This document shows positions 24,799 to 33,620 of a stretch of 64,000 nucleotides of DNA, in pieces. Positions within the stretch are counted from its first letter, which is position 1. Each line of letters begins with the position of its first letter. The DNA is from Actinomadura sp. NAK00032 (GTDB lineage Bacteria; Actinomycetota; Actinomycetes; Streptosporangiales; Streptosporangiaceae). A program made the position numbers and the translations under genes. The notes under the pieces were generated by a model that saw nothing but the letters and a program-made list of their open reading frames with translations, had not been told where the DNA came from and made no database searches. The stretch covers positions 3,658,001 to 3,722,000 of the forward strand of contig NZ_CP054932.1 in assembly GCF_013364275.1 (NCBI RefSeq). The letters run 5' to 3'.

Positions 24799-25374
24799 AT
24801 GCCCCGCTCTGCCGCCCATATCGACGCCGTGTCCCTGCGCGGCCTCATCGCCGCCCCGGACGCGCCGCGCCTGCTGGACGTGCGCACGCCCGCCGAGTTC
24901 GCCGCGGCGCACATCCCCGGCTCCTACAACGTCCCGCTCGACACGCTCCGAGAGCACAGCGCCGAACTGAGCGGCGCCACGGAAGAGGTCGTGCTGATCT
25001 GCCGGACCGGCGGCCGCGCCGCCCAGGCCGAGCGGGCGCTGGCCGAGGCCGGCATGCCCGCCGTGCACATCCTGGACGGCGGGATCGTCGCCTGGGAGGC
25101 GGCGGGCGCTCCGCTCAACCGGAACCGGTCCCGCTGGGACCTCGAACGGCAGGTGCGCCTGGTCGCCGGCGTCCTGGTCCTGATCGGCGTCGTGGGCGGC
25201 CTCCTCCTGCCGGGACTGGAGTGGCTGGCCGCCGCGATCGGCGCGGGCCTGACGGTCGCCGCCCTCACCAACACCTGCATGATGGGCATGCTGCTGGCCA
25301 AGCTGCCCTTCAACCGGGCACCGGCCTGCGATGCCCGGAGCACGGTCGCCCTCCTGCGGGACCGGCGGCCGTGA
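24799..25374 (+). CDS. Rhodanese with C-terminal membrane anchor
   Basis: A 191-residue sulfurtransferase. Residues ~8-110 form a rhodanese domain with DVRTPAEF and active-site loop CRTGGRA (C68). Two membrane helices follow (VRLVAGVLVLIGVVGGLLLP and WLAAAIGAGLTVAAL), resembling YgaP-type membrane rhodaneses. It would move sulfane sulfur at the inner face of the membrane. AAGGAAA stands before ATG 24799. It overlaps the TauE-like gene at its stop codon, so the persulfide genes are one operon. Confidence 0.88.
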   Translation: MPRSAAHIDAVSLRGLIAAPDAPRLLDVRTPAEFAAAHIPGSYNVPLDTLREHSAELSGATEEVVLICRTGGRAAQAERALAEAGMPAVHILDGGIVAWEAAGAPLNRNRSRWDLERQVRLVAGVLVLIGVVGGLLLPGLEWLAAAIGAGLTVAALTNTCMMGMLLAKLPFNRAPACDARSTVALLRDRRP

Positions 25375-26219
25375 TGACGCTCGCGTTGACGCTGGTCGCG
25401 GCGCTCGCCGTCGGCGCCGCCCTCGGCCTGCTCGGCGGCGGGGGATCCATCCTCACCGTCCCGATCCTGGTCTACGTGGCCGGCGTCGACGCGAAGCAGG
25501 CGATCGCGATGTCGCTGTTCGTGGTGGGAGCGACATCGCTGGCGGCCGTCCTGCCGCACGCCCGCGCCCGCCGCGTCCGCTGGCGCACCGGCCTGCTGTT
25601 CGGTGGCGCGGGCATGGCGGGCGCCTACGCGGGCGGACGGCTGGCGGCCGTCATCCCGGCGGGGGTGCTGCTGGCGGCGTTCGCGCTGATGATGGCCGTG
25701 ACCGCGGTCGCGATGCTCCGCGACCGCCCCGCCCCCGCGGGCGGTCACGCGGACCGCCCCCTCTTGCGCATCCTGGCCGAGGGGGCGACCGTCGGGCTGG
25801 TCACCGGACTGGTCGGGGCGGGCGGCGGCTTCCTCGTCGTCCCCGCGCTCGTCCTGCTCGGCGGCCTGTCCATGCCCGTCGCGGTCGGCACGTCGCTGCT
25901 GGTCATCGCGATGAAGTCGTTCGCCGGGCTGGCCGGATACCTCGCCGGCGTCCACATCGACTGGTCGCTGACCCTCGCGGTGACGGGCGCCGCGGTCCTC
26001 GGCAGCATCGCCGGCTCCCGCCTGGCCGGACGCATCGACCCGCAACGGCTCCGCCAGGCATTCGGCTGGTTCGTCCTGGTCATGGCCGCGTTCGTGCTGA
26101 CCCAGGAAGCGCCGTCCTCGATACGCCACGCCGTACTCGCCACCCCCGCCGGCTGGGCGGCCGCCGCCGCACTGATCACAATGGCGGCAGCCGTCTGTTC
26201 GCGAATCTGTCGGACGTGA
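25374..26219 (+). CDS. TauE/SafE-family sulfite/sulfur-anion exporter
   Basis: A 281-residue polytopic membrane protein of the TauE/SafE family, with two similar four-helix halves. LGLLGGGGSILTVPIL near the start and LVTGLVGAGGGFLVVPALV in the middle are the repeated family motifs. Its position after the persulfide dioxygenase and rhodanese genes implies export of sulfite or thiosulfate formed by them. A start at GTG 25371 (one codon earlier) is equally possible; either overlaps the previous stop. Confidence 0.9.
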   Translation: MTLALTLVAALAVGAALGLLGGGGSILTVPILVYVAGVDAKQAIAMSLFVVGATSLAAVLPHARARRVRWRTGLLFGGAGMAGAYAGGRLAAVIPAGVLLAAFALMMAVTAVAMLRDRPAPAGGHADRPLLRILAEGATVGLVTGLVGAGGGFLVVPALVLLGGLSMPVAVGTSLLVIAMKSFAGLAGYLAGVHIDWSLTLAVTGAAVLGSIAGSRLAGRIDPQRLRQAFGWFVLVMAAFVLTQEAPSSIRHAVLATPAGWAAAAALITMAAAVCSRICRT

Positions 26220-26281
26220 TCTGTAGTGTCGGCGACGTCCGGAACAACGGGTTCGCACCTTCAGGTGATCGAGAGGCTGGA

Positions 26282-27715
26282 ATGGCGGAGCACCGCACGT
26301 ATCTTGAGTTGTCCGAAGACAACGCCACCGCTCACAAGTTCTACGAAGTGGTCCGCTCCGGCACCCGAGTCACCATTACCTATGGCAGGATCGGCGCCTC
26401 CGGCCAGACGAAGGTGTCCGATTTCGCGACCGAGGCCAAGGCCGAAGCGGCGGCCGCCAAGAAGATCGCGGAGAAGAGGCGAAAAGGGTACGCGCCGGCG
26501 GTGCGGGGCGTACGGCAGGCCCGCCCGATCAGCAGGCGCACCATGGTCAGCACCAGGTCGACCGCGCGCCAGGCGCCGGTGCTGTGGCGGCTGGCCACCG
26601 GCGCCGCCGCATTCGGCATTTTCGTCGACCGGGAACGGTGCTGGGTCGGCAATCAGAACGGCGACGTGTACACCGTCACCACCGACGGCACGGTGACCGG
26701 CCGCTACCGGTTGCCCAACGGGGTGAAGTGCATCGTCGCCGACGATTTCTGGATCTACGCCGGCTGCGACGACGGCCGGGTGTACGACCTCAGCGGCAAG
26801 GTTCCGCACGTGGCCTACGAAATCTCAGCCAACGTCGACATCTACTGGCTGGACATCGACGACGCGATTCTCGGGGTATCCGACCGCAACGGCCGCGTCA
26901 CCACCGTCGACCACGAGGACGAGTACCAGTGGTCGCGCGATGTCGCCGGCGACTCGGCCTGGATGGTGCGGTGCGACGCCGAGAGCAACACCGTCTTCCA
27001 CGGCCATTCACGCGGTGTGGCCTGCTATTCGGCCGCCGACGGCAAGCCGGTCTGGCAGACGACGGTCGGCGGAAACGTCCTGTTCGGCTGGCAGGAGAGC
27101 CGTTCGGTGTACGCCGCGACCGGCAATCACGACGTCTACCGGCTGGCCAAGAAGAACGGTGCCGTCGAAGCGGTGTACCGCTGTGACGCCGCCGTCTTCG
27201 CCTGCGCGACCTCGCCCGGCGGGCGCCATGTGTTCGCCGGCGACAACCACTCCTCCATTTACTGCTTCGACGAGGACGGCACCCGCCTGTGGAAACTCGG
27301 CACGGGGCACGGATCGGCCTACTCGATGCAGTTCTTGGACGACCGGGTCTACATCGTCACCACCGACGGTTCGCTCGTCTGCATCGACGCCTCCGAGGCG
27401 GCCATCCACGCGGCGCAGCAGGGGTCGGTCCCCCGACCCGTTGACGTGAAGGTCGCCGCTTCGCTGCCGGCCGCCGAGCCGGTGGTGGTGCTCGAAACCA
27501 CCTCCCAACCCGGTGACGCCGTCATTCTGGAGTGCTATCTCGACGGCCCCCGGCAGCGCGTACGGGTCATCAGCGAAGGCTACGAGCAGGACTGGAACGT
27601 GCAGTTCCCCAAGGAGATCCGCCAGCCCGGCGCCCGTTACGCCGTCGAAGGCGTCCGCATTTCCGGACGCGGCGGCTTCTACCGCGCCTACGGCGAGATC
27701 AAACGCCTTCTCTAA
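26282..27715 (+). CDS. WGR-domain beta-propeller protein
   Basis: A 477-residue protein. Residues 1-80 form a WGR domain (YLELSEDNATAHKFYEV, TYGRIGASGQTKVSDF, then an Ala/Lys-rich helix), the module that in PARPs reads DNA or nucleic acid. A basic linker (RQARPISRRT) is followed by about 300 residues of PQQ/WD-like blades with repeated motifs such as CWVGNQNGDVYTV, IYAGCDDGRVYDL, VFAGDNHSSIYCF and VYIVTTDGSLVCID. The last ~80 residues are a separate beta-rich domain. Proteins of this layout occur in actinobacteria but have no established function. It is cytoplasmic (no signal peptide). GAGAGG precedes ATG 26282. Confidence 0.8.
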   Translation: MAEHRTYLELSEDNATAHKFYEVVRSGTRVTITYGRIGASGQTKVSDFATEAKAEAAAAKKIAEKRRKGYAPAVRGVRQARPISRRTMVSTRSTARQAPVLWRLATGAAAFGIFVDRERCWVGNQNGDVYTVTTDGTVTGRYRLPNGVKCIVADDFWIYAGCDDGRVYDLSGKVPHVAYEISANVDIYWLDIDDAILGVSDRNGRVTTVDHEDEYQWSRDVAGDSAWMVRCDAESNTVFHGHSRGVACYSAADGKPVWQTTVGGNVLFGWQESRSVYAATGNHDVYRLAKKNGAVEAVYRCDAAVFACATSPGGRHVFAGDNHSSIYCFDEDGTRLWKLGTGHGSAYSMQFLDDRVYIVTTDGSLVCIDASEAAIHAAQQGSVPRPVDVKVAASLPAAEPVVVLETTSQPGDAVILECYLDGPRQRVRVISEGYEQDWNVQFPKEIRQPGARYAVEGVRISGRGGFYRAYGEIKRLL

Positions 27716-27744
27716 ACGCGCCACCCCTCCGAATACCGCGAGTG

Positions 27745-27788
27745 CGCCTCCGCCGGGAGTTCCGTAGCCGGAACTCCCGGCGGAGGCG
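27745..27788 (+). terminator. Strong hairpin, probable terminator
   Basis: A perfect 19-bp stem (27745-27763 with 27770-27788) around a 6-base loop GTAGCC, starting 30 bases after the WGR gene's stop. A flanking GAATAC/GTATTC pair (27731-27736, 27787-27792) could extend it. No T-tract follows, which is usual for GC-rich actinobacteria. Confidence 0.75.
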
Positions 27789-28004
27789 TATTCGCCTGAT
27801 CACCGGCTCGTAGCCGGTCGCCCGGCTCGCCGGATTCTCCAGCGCCCATGAGCCCCGGCCAGGGAGGGCCGGGACGGCCGCCCCCGAGCGGTACTCCGAG
27901 CACGGCCGCTATGCGCGGTCTGCGAGCACCCATACGACGCCTCCGGCGGGCCGGCGGCGCCCCCGGGCACGCATCAGCGGCCGTGATGGGTTCGCGGCGA
28001 CCTC

Positions 28005-28060
28005 TTGACACCGAGCGTGGCGCACGTCACGGTGTACGACATTAACTGACGCATCAGTCA
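28005..28060 (+). promoter_or_regulatory. Promoter with TetR-type operator (ABC operon)
   Basis: TTGACA at 28005-28010 is a -35 candidate; no strong -10 is visible. TAACTGACGCATCAGTCA (28043-28060) is an imperfect 18-base dyad matching the perfect one at 35383-35400 at 15 of 18 positions, and lies at nearly the same distance from TTGACA (38 versus 40 bases). Probable binding site of the TetR encoded at 34658. Confidence 0.65.
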
Positions 28061-28085
28061 AACAACCCCCGGAACGGGAGGGTCG

Positions 28086-29144
28086 ATGAAGACCACCAGG
28101 TTGCTCGCCATCGCCTCGGCGGCGGGCTTGGCCGTCGCGCTGAGCGCCTGCGGCGGCGGCTCGGGCGCCTCCGATTCCTCGCTCACGGTGACCATGTGGG
28201 GCGGGGCCGCCCAGAAGGCGCACGTCGACTCCTACTTCACCCCGTGGGCCAAGACCAAGGGCGTCACGATCAAGCAGGACTCGCCCACCGACTACGCCAA
28301 GATCAAGGCGCAGGTGGAGGCGGGCAAGGTCACCTCGGGGCCGACCGAGGTGGAGCCCAACTTCGCGAACACCGCCTGCGAGGGCGGGCTGCTGGAGAAG
28401 CTGCCCCAGGACATCCTCGACAAGGCCAAGGCGACGGGGGTCGCCGAGAGCCAGCTCGGCCCGTGCGCCATCCCGATCCTCCAGTACTCCTTCACGATCG
28501 CCTACAACTCCAAGACCTTCTCGGGCGCGCACCCGACGACGTGGGCCGAGTTCTTCGACACGCGGCGCTTCCCCGGCAAGCGGGGCTTCTGGAAGTACGC
28601 GACCGGCGGCATGTTCGAGGCCGCGCTCCTCGCGGACGGCGTCAAGCCCGACCGGCTGTACCCGCTCGACATCGACCGGGCCTTCCGGAAGCTCGAATCG
28701 ATCAAGAAGGACATCGTCTTCTTCGACACCGGCGACCAGATGACGCAGATGCTGGCCAGCGGTGAGGCGCCGCTCGTCCAGGCGTGGAGCGGCCGGATCT
28801 TCCAGGCTCAGCAGGCGGGGGAGAAGGTCGCGAACGAGTGGCGGCAGAACCTCGTCTCCTACGACCAGATCGTGGTGCCGAAGGGCTACCCGAACAAGGA
28901 CCTCGCCTTCGAGTGGATGCGCTGGTTCCTCGACAACCCCAAGGCGCAGGCCGCGGACGCCGAGGCGTCGATCTACGGTCCGGCCAGTGAGAAGGCGCTC
29001 GAGCTGGTGCCGGAGAACATCCGCAAGGAGCTGCCGGGCTTCCCGGCCAACGCGGAGAGCTCCGCCGGCCTCGTGGACTACGCCTACTGGGCCAAGAACT
29101 ACGACGGTGTGACCGAGCGCCTGAACGCGTGGATCGCCAAGTGA
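28086..29144 (+). CDS. ABC transporter substrate-binding lipoprotein
   Basis: A 352-residue extracytoplasmic binding protein of the spermidine/putrescine (PotD) type. The N-terminal lipoprotein signal ends in the lipobox LSAC, so it is membrane-anchored outside the cell. The mature part shows PotD-like features (LTVTMWGGAAQK, QYSFTIAYNS, FPGKRGFWKYATGG, DQMTQMLASGEAPLVQAWSGR). It overlaps the first permease by 3-4 bases (GTGA). The ligand is not identifiable; in such operons it may be a polyamine, an amino acid derivative or an organic acid. Confidence 0.9.
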   Translation: MKTTRLLAIASAAGLAVALSACGGGSGASDSSLTVTMWGGAAQKAHVDSYFTPWAKTKGVTIKQDSPTDYAKIKAQVEAGKVTSGPTEVEPNFANTACEGGLLEKLPQDILDKAKATGVAESQLGPCAIPILQYSFTIAYNSKTFSGAHPTTWAEFFDTRRFPGKRGFWKYATGGMFEAALLADGVKPDRLYPLDIDRAFRKLESIKKDIVFFDTGDQMTQMLASGEAPLVQAWSGRIFQAQQAGEKVANEWRQNLVSYDQIVVPKGYPNKDLAFEWMRWFLDNPKAQAADAEASIYGPASEKALELVPENIRKELPGFPANAESSAGLVDYAYWAKNYDGVTERLNAWIAK

Positions 29145-30046
29145 CGTCGGCCACCGCTGACTCCTCGGCGGGCAGGGTGCGGGGACGGCCCCGCCCGCTG
29201 CGGCCGCCCGGCTGGACGCGCTTCGACGGCTGGGGCGTCCTGGTCCTGCCGCTGCTGGTCTTCCTGGTCCTGGTGTTCGTGGTGCCGCTCGTCTTCATGC
29301 TGTCCCGCAGCCTGACGGACCCGAGCGTCGGCCTCCAGAACTACCGCGACGTCTTCGCGAACGCCGTCTACCCGCGCGTCCTCGGCAACACGTTCCTGAT
29401 CGCGGCGATCGTCACGGTGGTGACGCTCGCGCTCGCCTACCCCTACGCCTACCTCATGACGCTCGTGGGGCCGGGCTGGCGAATGGTCATGATGGGGCTG
29501 GTCCTCGTCCCGTTCTGGACGAGCATCCTGGTGCGCAGCTTCGCGCTCGTCCTGTTCCTGCGGGACACCGGCGCCTTCAACTCGACGCTCCAGTCGCTCG
29601 ACCTGGTCGACCAGCCGGTCCCGCTGATCCGCACGCTCACCGGCGTCGTCTTCGGCATGGTGCAGGTCGCGCTGCCCTTCGCGGTCCTGCCCATCTACGC
29701 GACCATGCAGGGCATCGACCGGCGCCTGCTGCAGGCGGCGGAGTCGCTCGGCGACCGCCCGGCCGGCGCGTTCTGGCGGATCTTCGTGCCGCTCAGCGCG
29801 CCCGGGGTCGCGGCGGCGGTGCTGCTCACGTTCGTCCAGGCGCTCGGGTACTACATCACTCCGGCGCTGCTCGGCGGCCCGAAGAACACCATGATCGGCG
29901 AGCTGATCGTGCAGCAGGTCAGCACCGTGCTCCGCTTCGGCTTCGCCGCGGCCCTCGCGACCCTGCTCCTGCTCACCACCCTCCTCCTGCTCGTGGTGGC
30001 CGGACGGTTCGTCGACCTCCAGAAACACCTGATGCGGCAGCCATGA
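29141..30046 (+). CDS. ABC transporter permease (PotB-like)
   Basis: A 301-residue inner-membrane permease with six hydrophobic helices and a cytoplasmic EAA-like loop ([27 protein letters not shown]) that docks the ATPase. The Arg/Pro-rich N-terminus precedes the first helix ([20 protein letters not shown]). GTG 29141 overlaps the stop of the binding-protein gene, and its own stop overlaps the next permease (ATGA). First of two permeases of a PotDBCA-type importer. Confidence 0.9.
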   Translation: MTSATADSSAGRVRGRPRPLRPPGWTRFDGWGVLVLPLLVFLVLVFVVPLVFMLSRSLTDPSVGLQNYRDVFANAVYPRVLGNTFLIAAIVTVVTLALAYPYAYLMTLVGPGWRMVMMGLVLVPFWTSILVRSFALVLFLRDTGAFNSTLQSLDLVDQPVPLIRTLTGVVFGMVQVALPFAVLPIYATMQGIDRRLLQAAESLGDRPAGAFWRIFVPLSAPGVAAAVLLTFVQALGYYITPALLGGPKNTMIGELIVQQVSTVLRFGFAAALATLLLLTTLLLLVVAGRFVDLQKHLMRQP

Positions 30047-30870
30047 CAAAGATCCTCACCCGTGCCGGACTCGTGACCCTCGCCGTCGTCGTCGGCGTCT
30101 ACCTCGTCCTGCCGGTCCTCATCGTCGTCCCGATGTCCTTCTCGGACAGCTCGTTCCTGTCCTTCCCGCCCGGCGAGACGTCGCTGCGGTGGTTCCGCAA
30201 CATCCTGGACGACCCGGTCTGGCTCGACTCGGCCCTGGCGAGCCTCAACGTCGCGCTGCTGTCGTCGGTCTGCGCGGTCGTCCTCGGCGTCCTCGCGGCC
30301 CTCGCCCTGGTGCGCGGCAGCCTCCCGTTCCGCAACACGATCATGGCGGTGCTGCTGGCGCCGCTGATCGTCCCCTACGTCATCGTCGGCCTGGCGGCCT
30401 ACATCGCCTTCCTGGAACTCGGGCTCACCCAGACGACGCTCGGCTTCGTCCTGGTCCACACCTGCCTGGCCGTCCCCTACGTCGTGATCAACGTCGTGGC
30501 GGGGCTGGTCTCGGTCGACCGGCGCCTGGAGATGGCCGCGATGAGCCTCGGCGCGGGACCGGTCACGACGTTCTTCAAGGTGACCCTCCCGCTCATCCTC
30601 CCGAGCGTCCTCGCCGGCGGGCTGTTCGCCTTCTTCATCAGCTGGGACGAGGTCGTCACCGCGATCTTCCTGTCCGGCCCGGAGCTGACGACGCTCCCGG
30701 TCCAGATGTGGTCGGGCATCCGGGTCCAGATCGATCCCACCGTCGCGGCCCTCTCGACGCTGGTGCTGGTCGTCATCTTCGGCTCCTTCACCGTCCTCGG
30801 CCTGACCCGGCTGGTCCGGCAGGTCGCCCGCCGCCGCACGGCACGCCCCGCAACGAACACAGGTGCATGA
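30043..30870 (+). CDS. ABC transporter permease (PotC-like)
   Basis: A 275-residue permease, second of the pair. Six helices and the EAA-like motif [20 protein letters not shown] are visible. ATG overlaps the preceding stop codon. Together with 29141 and the ATPase at 30872 it would form the transmembrane channel of the importer. Confidence 0.9.
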   Translation: MTKILTRAGLVTLAVVVGVYLVLPVLIVVPMSFSDSSFLSFPPGETSLRWFRNILDDPVWLDSALASLNVALLSSVCAVVLGVLAALALVRGSLPFRNTIMAVLLAPLIVPYVIVGLAAYIAFLELGLTQTTLGFVLVHTCLAVPYVVINVVAGLVSVDRRLEMAAMSLGAGPVTTFFKVTLPLILPSVLAGGLFAFFISWDEVVTAIFLSGPELTTLPVQMWSGIRVQIDPTVAALSTLVLVVIFGSFTVLGLTRLVRQVARRRTARPATNTGA

Positions 30871-30871
30871 C

Positions 30872-31972
30872 ATGACCGCAGCCCTAGAGACGACGCCGGC
30901 CCCGGCGTCGACCGGCGCCCCGATCTCCATCGGCGCAGTGAGCAAGGAGTACGGCGACAACACCGTGCTGGAGTCCGTCGACCTCGACGTCCGCGCCGGC
31001 GAGTTCCTGACCCTGCTCGGCGCGTCCGGCTCCGGCAAGTCGACGCTGCTGAACATCGTCGCCGGCTTCACCCGCCCCACGGCCGGGACCGTCGAGGTGG
31101 ACGGCCGCGACATCACCTCCCTGCCGCCGCACAGGCGCGGCTTCGGGATGGTGTTCCAGCACTACGCGCTCTTCCCGCACATGTCGGTCGCCGACAACGT
31201 CGCGTTCCCCCTCAAGCGGCAGAAGACCGCCAAGGCGGAGATCCGGCGGCGGGTGGCCGAGACCCTCGACCTGGTCGAGCTCGGCCACCTCGGCGGACGG
31301 CGCCCGGCCGAGCTGTCGGGCGGCCAGCAGCAGCGCGTCGCCCTCGCGCGGGCCATCGTCTTCCGGCCCCGCGTCCTGCTCATGGACGAGCCCCTCGGCG
31401 CCCTCGACAAGCTGCTCCGCGAGCAGCTCCAGCTGGAGATCCGGCGGCTCCACAAGGAGATGGGCATCACCTTCGTCTTCGTCACGCACGACCAGGACGA
31501 GGCGCTGACCATGTCCGACCGCATCGCCCTGCTGCGCGACGGGCGCATCGTCCAGCTCGGCACGCCCGAGCAGCTCTACGCCGAGCCGAACAGCCGCTAC
31601 AGCGCCGAGTTCGTCGGGGCCTCGAACGTCTTCACCGGCACCGTCCGGGGCGGGAGCTTCGTCGACGAGGACAGCGGCCGGAGCTACCGGCTCGACGGGC
31701 CCGCGGACGAGGGCGGCGCGTCGCTGATGGTCCGGCCGGAACGTCTCGGCATCGCCCTCGCGGACGCCCCCGTCCCTGACACGATGGACCGTGTCGAGGC
31801 GATCGTGGAGGACTGCATCTACCTCGGCAGCAGCCGCACCGTCCAGCTGCGCACGGACGCCGGGCGGCGGCTGGTCGCGAGCACCGAGGTCCCCCGGACC
31901 CCGGACGGGGTGGCCCCCGGAGCGCGGGTGAACGCCTACTGGGACGTCCGTGACGCCTGTGTCCTCGACTGA
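30872..31972 (+). CDS. ABC transporter ATP-binding protein (PotA-like)
   Basis: A 366-residue ATPase powering the importer. Motifs: Walker [11 protein letters not shown]-loop, signature [14 protein letters not shown], Walker B RVLLMDEP and H-loop [10 protein letters not shown]-terminal TOBE domain ([13 protein letters not shown] onward) is typical of PotA/MalK-type proteins that regulate transport. ATG 30872 is favoured over the in-frame GTG at 30863 because AGGTG sits six bases upstream. Confidence 0.92.
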   Translation: MTAALETTPAPASTGAPISIGAVSKEYGDNTVLESVDLDVRAGEFLTLLGASGSGKSTLLNIVAGFTRPTAGTVEVDGRDITSLPPHRRGFGMVFQHYALFPHMSVADNVAFPLKRQKTAKAEIRRRVAETLDLVELGHLGGRRPAELSGGQQQRVALARAIVFRPRVLLMDEPLGALDKLLREQLQLEIRRLHKEMGITFVFVTHDQDEALTMSDRIALLRDGRIVQLGTPEQLYAEPNSRYSAEFVGASNVFTGTVRGGSFVDEDSGRSYRLDGPADEGGASLMVRPERLGIALADAPVPDTMDRVEAIVEDCIYLGSSRTVQLRTDAGRRLVASTEVPRTPDGVAPGARVNAYWDVRDACVLD

Positions 31973-31991
31973 TCCGGAAGGAGTGAGCAGC

Positions 31992-33620
31992 ATGGCGAGC
32001 ATGACGGGCGGCGAGGCACTCGTCGCCGCGCTGGCCGCGCACGGCGCGGACACGGTCTTCGGGATCCCCGGGACGCACAACCTCACGGTCTACGCCGCCA
32101 TGGCGCGGCACGGGATCCGGCACGTCTCGCCGCGCCACGAGCAGGGCGCGGGCTACGCCGCGGACGGGTACGCGCGGTCGTCCGGACGGCCGGGCGTCTG
32201 CCTGACCACGACCGGCCCGGCGATCCTCAACGCGGCGGCGGCCGCCGCGCAGGCCTACTCGGACTCGGTGCCGGTCCTGTTCGTGTCGCCCGGGATGCCG
32301 CTGCGCCACCCGGGCCGGGGCAACGGCCTCCTCCACGAGATCAGGGACCAGAGCGCCGCCATGGCGGCCGTGCTCGGCCGGAGCCACCGGGTGACGAGCG
32401 TCGAGGAGATCCCGCTCGCCGTGGCCCAGGCGTGGACCGACCTGTCCTCGGGACGCCCCCGCCCGGTCCATCTGGAGATCCCGCTCGACCTGCTCGAAGA
32501 GCGGGCGGACGTCACCGTGCCCGGTCCCGTCCCGGCCGCGGCGCGCACTCCCGCGGCGGAGGCGGTCGAGGCGGGTGCGGCGGCGTGCGCCGCCGCGCGG
32601 CGGCCGGTGCTCGTCGTCGGCGGGGGAGCGGCGCGGGCCGCCGGCGAGGCGGTCTCCCTGGCGGAGGCGGCCGGCGCCCCGATCGTGTCCACCGCCAACG
32701 GCAAGGGCATCGTCCCGGAGGACCACCCGCTCTTCGTCGGCGCCGGGCTCCAGCACCCGTGCGTCCTGGAGCTGATGGACGACAGCGACCTCGTCATCGC
32801 GGTGGGCACCGAGTTCGCCCCGTCCGACTGGTGGATCGGGCTGCCCGACCTGTCCGGCAAGGTGCTGCGCGTCGACATCGACCCGGCGCAGATCGTCACC
32901 AACGTGATCCCGGCGGTCTCCCTCGTGGGGGACGCCGCGCTCGCGCTCCGTGCCCTGCTGGAGCGGCTCGACGTCCCGGAACCGGCGGACGTTCCGGCGG
33001 ACGTTCCGGCGTACGGGGCGAAGCGGGCGGCGCGGTGGCGCGGCCTGCACCGGGCGGCCGCGCGCGACGAGGGCGCGCCCTGGCTGCGGATCGTGTCCGC
33101 GATCGCGGAGGCGCTGCCCCGCGACGCGATCGTGGCGTCCGACAGCGCGATGGCCTGCTACTACGGCGCGCTGTCGAACCTGCCCCTCTACCGGCCGGGC
33201 GCCTTCCTCTACCCGACCGGGGGCGGCACGCTCGGCTTCGGCCTCCCCGCGGGCATCGGCGCCAAGACCGCCCACCCGGACACCGCCGTGCTCGTCCTCC
33301 AGGGCGACGGCGGCACGATGTTCACCGTCGCCGAGCTGGCCGGTGCGGCCGAGCTCGGGATCGCGCTGCCCGTCGTCGTCGTCGACAACGGCGGCTACGG
33401 CGAGATCCGCAACGAGATGGCGGACCGGGACGAGCCGGTCCACGCCGTGGCCCTCGGCCGGCCCGACTTCCCCGCGCTCGCCCGCTCGCTGGGCTGCCGC
33501 GGCGTCCGGGTCGGCGACGCCGCCGAGCTGACGGGCGAGATCAAGGCCGCCCTGGACGCCGACCGGCCCACGCTCATCCACGTCCGCGAGGAGAGCCGCG
33601 CGGCGGAGGGGATGGCATGA
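31992..33620 (+). CDS. ThDP-dependent decarboxylase/acetolactate-synthase-like enzyme
   Basis: A 542-residue thiamine-diphosphate enzyme. N-terminal PYR domain with catalytic Glu in RHEQGAGYAADGYA (E50), a middle FAD/nucleotide-type domain, and C-terminal PP domain with the GDGG...N ThDP motif (LQGDGGTMF to VVDNGGYGEI). It resembles acetolactate-synthase-like decarboxylases, including 5-guanidino-2-oxopentanoate decarboxylase (AruI) of arginine transamination pathways. With a PotDBCA-type importer upstream and a 2-hydroxyacid dehydrogenase downstream, it most likely decarboxylates or carboligates a 2-oxo acid derived from the imported compound. AAGGAG lies before ATG 31992. Confidence 0.85.
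   Translation: MASMTGGEALVAALAAHGADTVFGIPGTHNLTVYAAMARHGIRHVSPRHEQGAGYAADGYARSSGRPGVCLTTTGPAILNAAAAAAQAYSDSVPVLFVSPGMPLRHPGRGNGLLHEIRDQSAAMAAVLGRSHRVTSVEEIPLAVAQAWTDLSSGRPRPVHLEIPLDLLEERADVTVPGPVPAAARTPAAEAVEAGAAACAAARRPVLVVGGGAARAAGEAVSLAEAAGAPIVSTANGKGIVPEDHPLFVGAGLQHPCVLELMDDSDLVIAVGTEFAPSDWWIGLPDLSGKVLRVDIDPAQIVTNVIPAVSLVGDAALALRALLERLDVPEPADVPADVPAYGAKRAARWRGLHRAAARDEGAPWLRIVSAIAEALPRDAIVASDSAMACYYGALSNLPLYRPGAFLYPTGGGTLGFGLPAGIGAKTAHPDTAVLVLQGDGGTMFTVAELAGAAELGIALPVVVVDNGGYGEIRNEMADRDEPVHAVALGRPDFPALARSLGCRGVRVGDAAELTGEIKAALDADRPTLIHVREESRAAEGMA

Larger units (their letters stand above)
27716..28085. other. Intergenic region after WGR gene
   Basis: No gene recognised in 370 bases. It contains the strong hairpin at 27745-27788, then about 200 bases in which I see no structure, and finally the promoter/TetR-type dyad at 28005-28060 for the ABC transporter operon. 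Confidence 0.6.
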
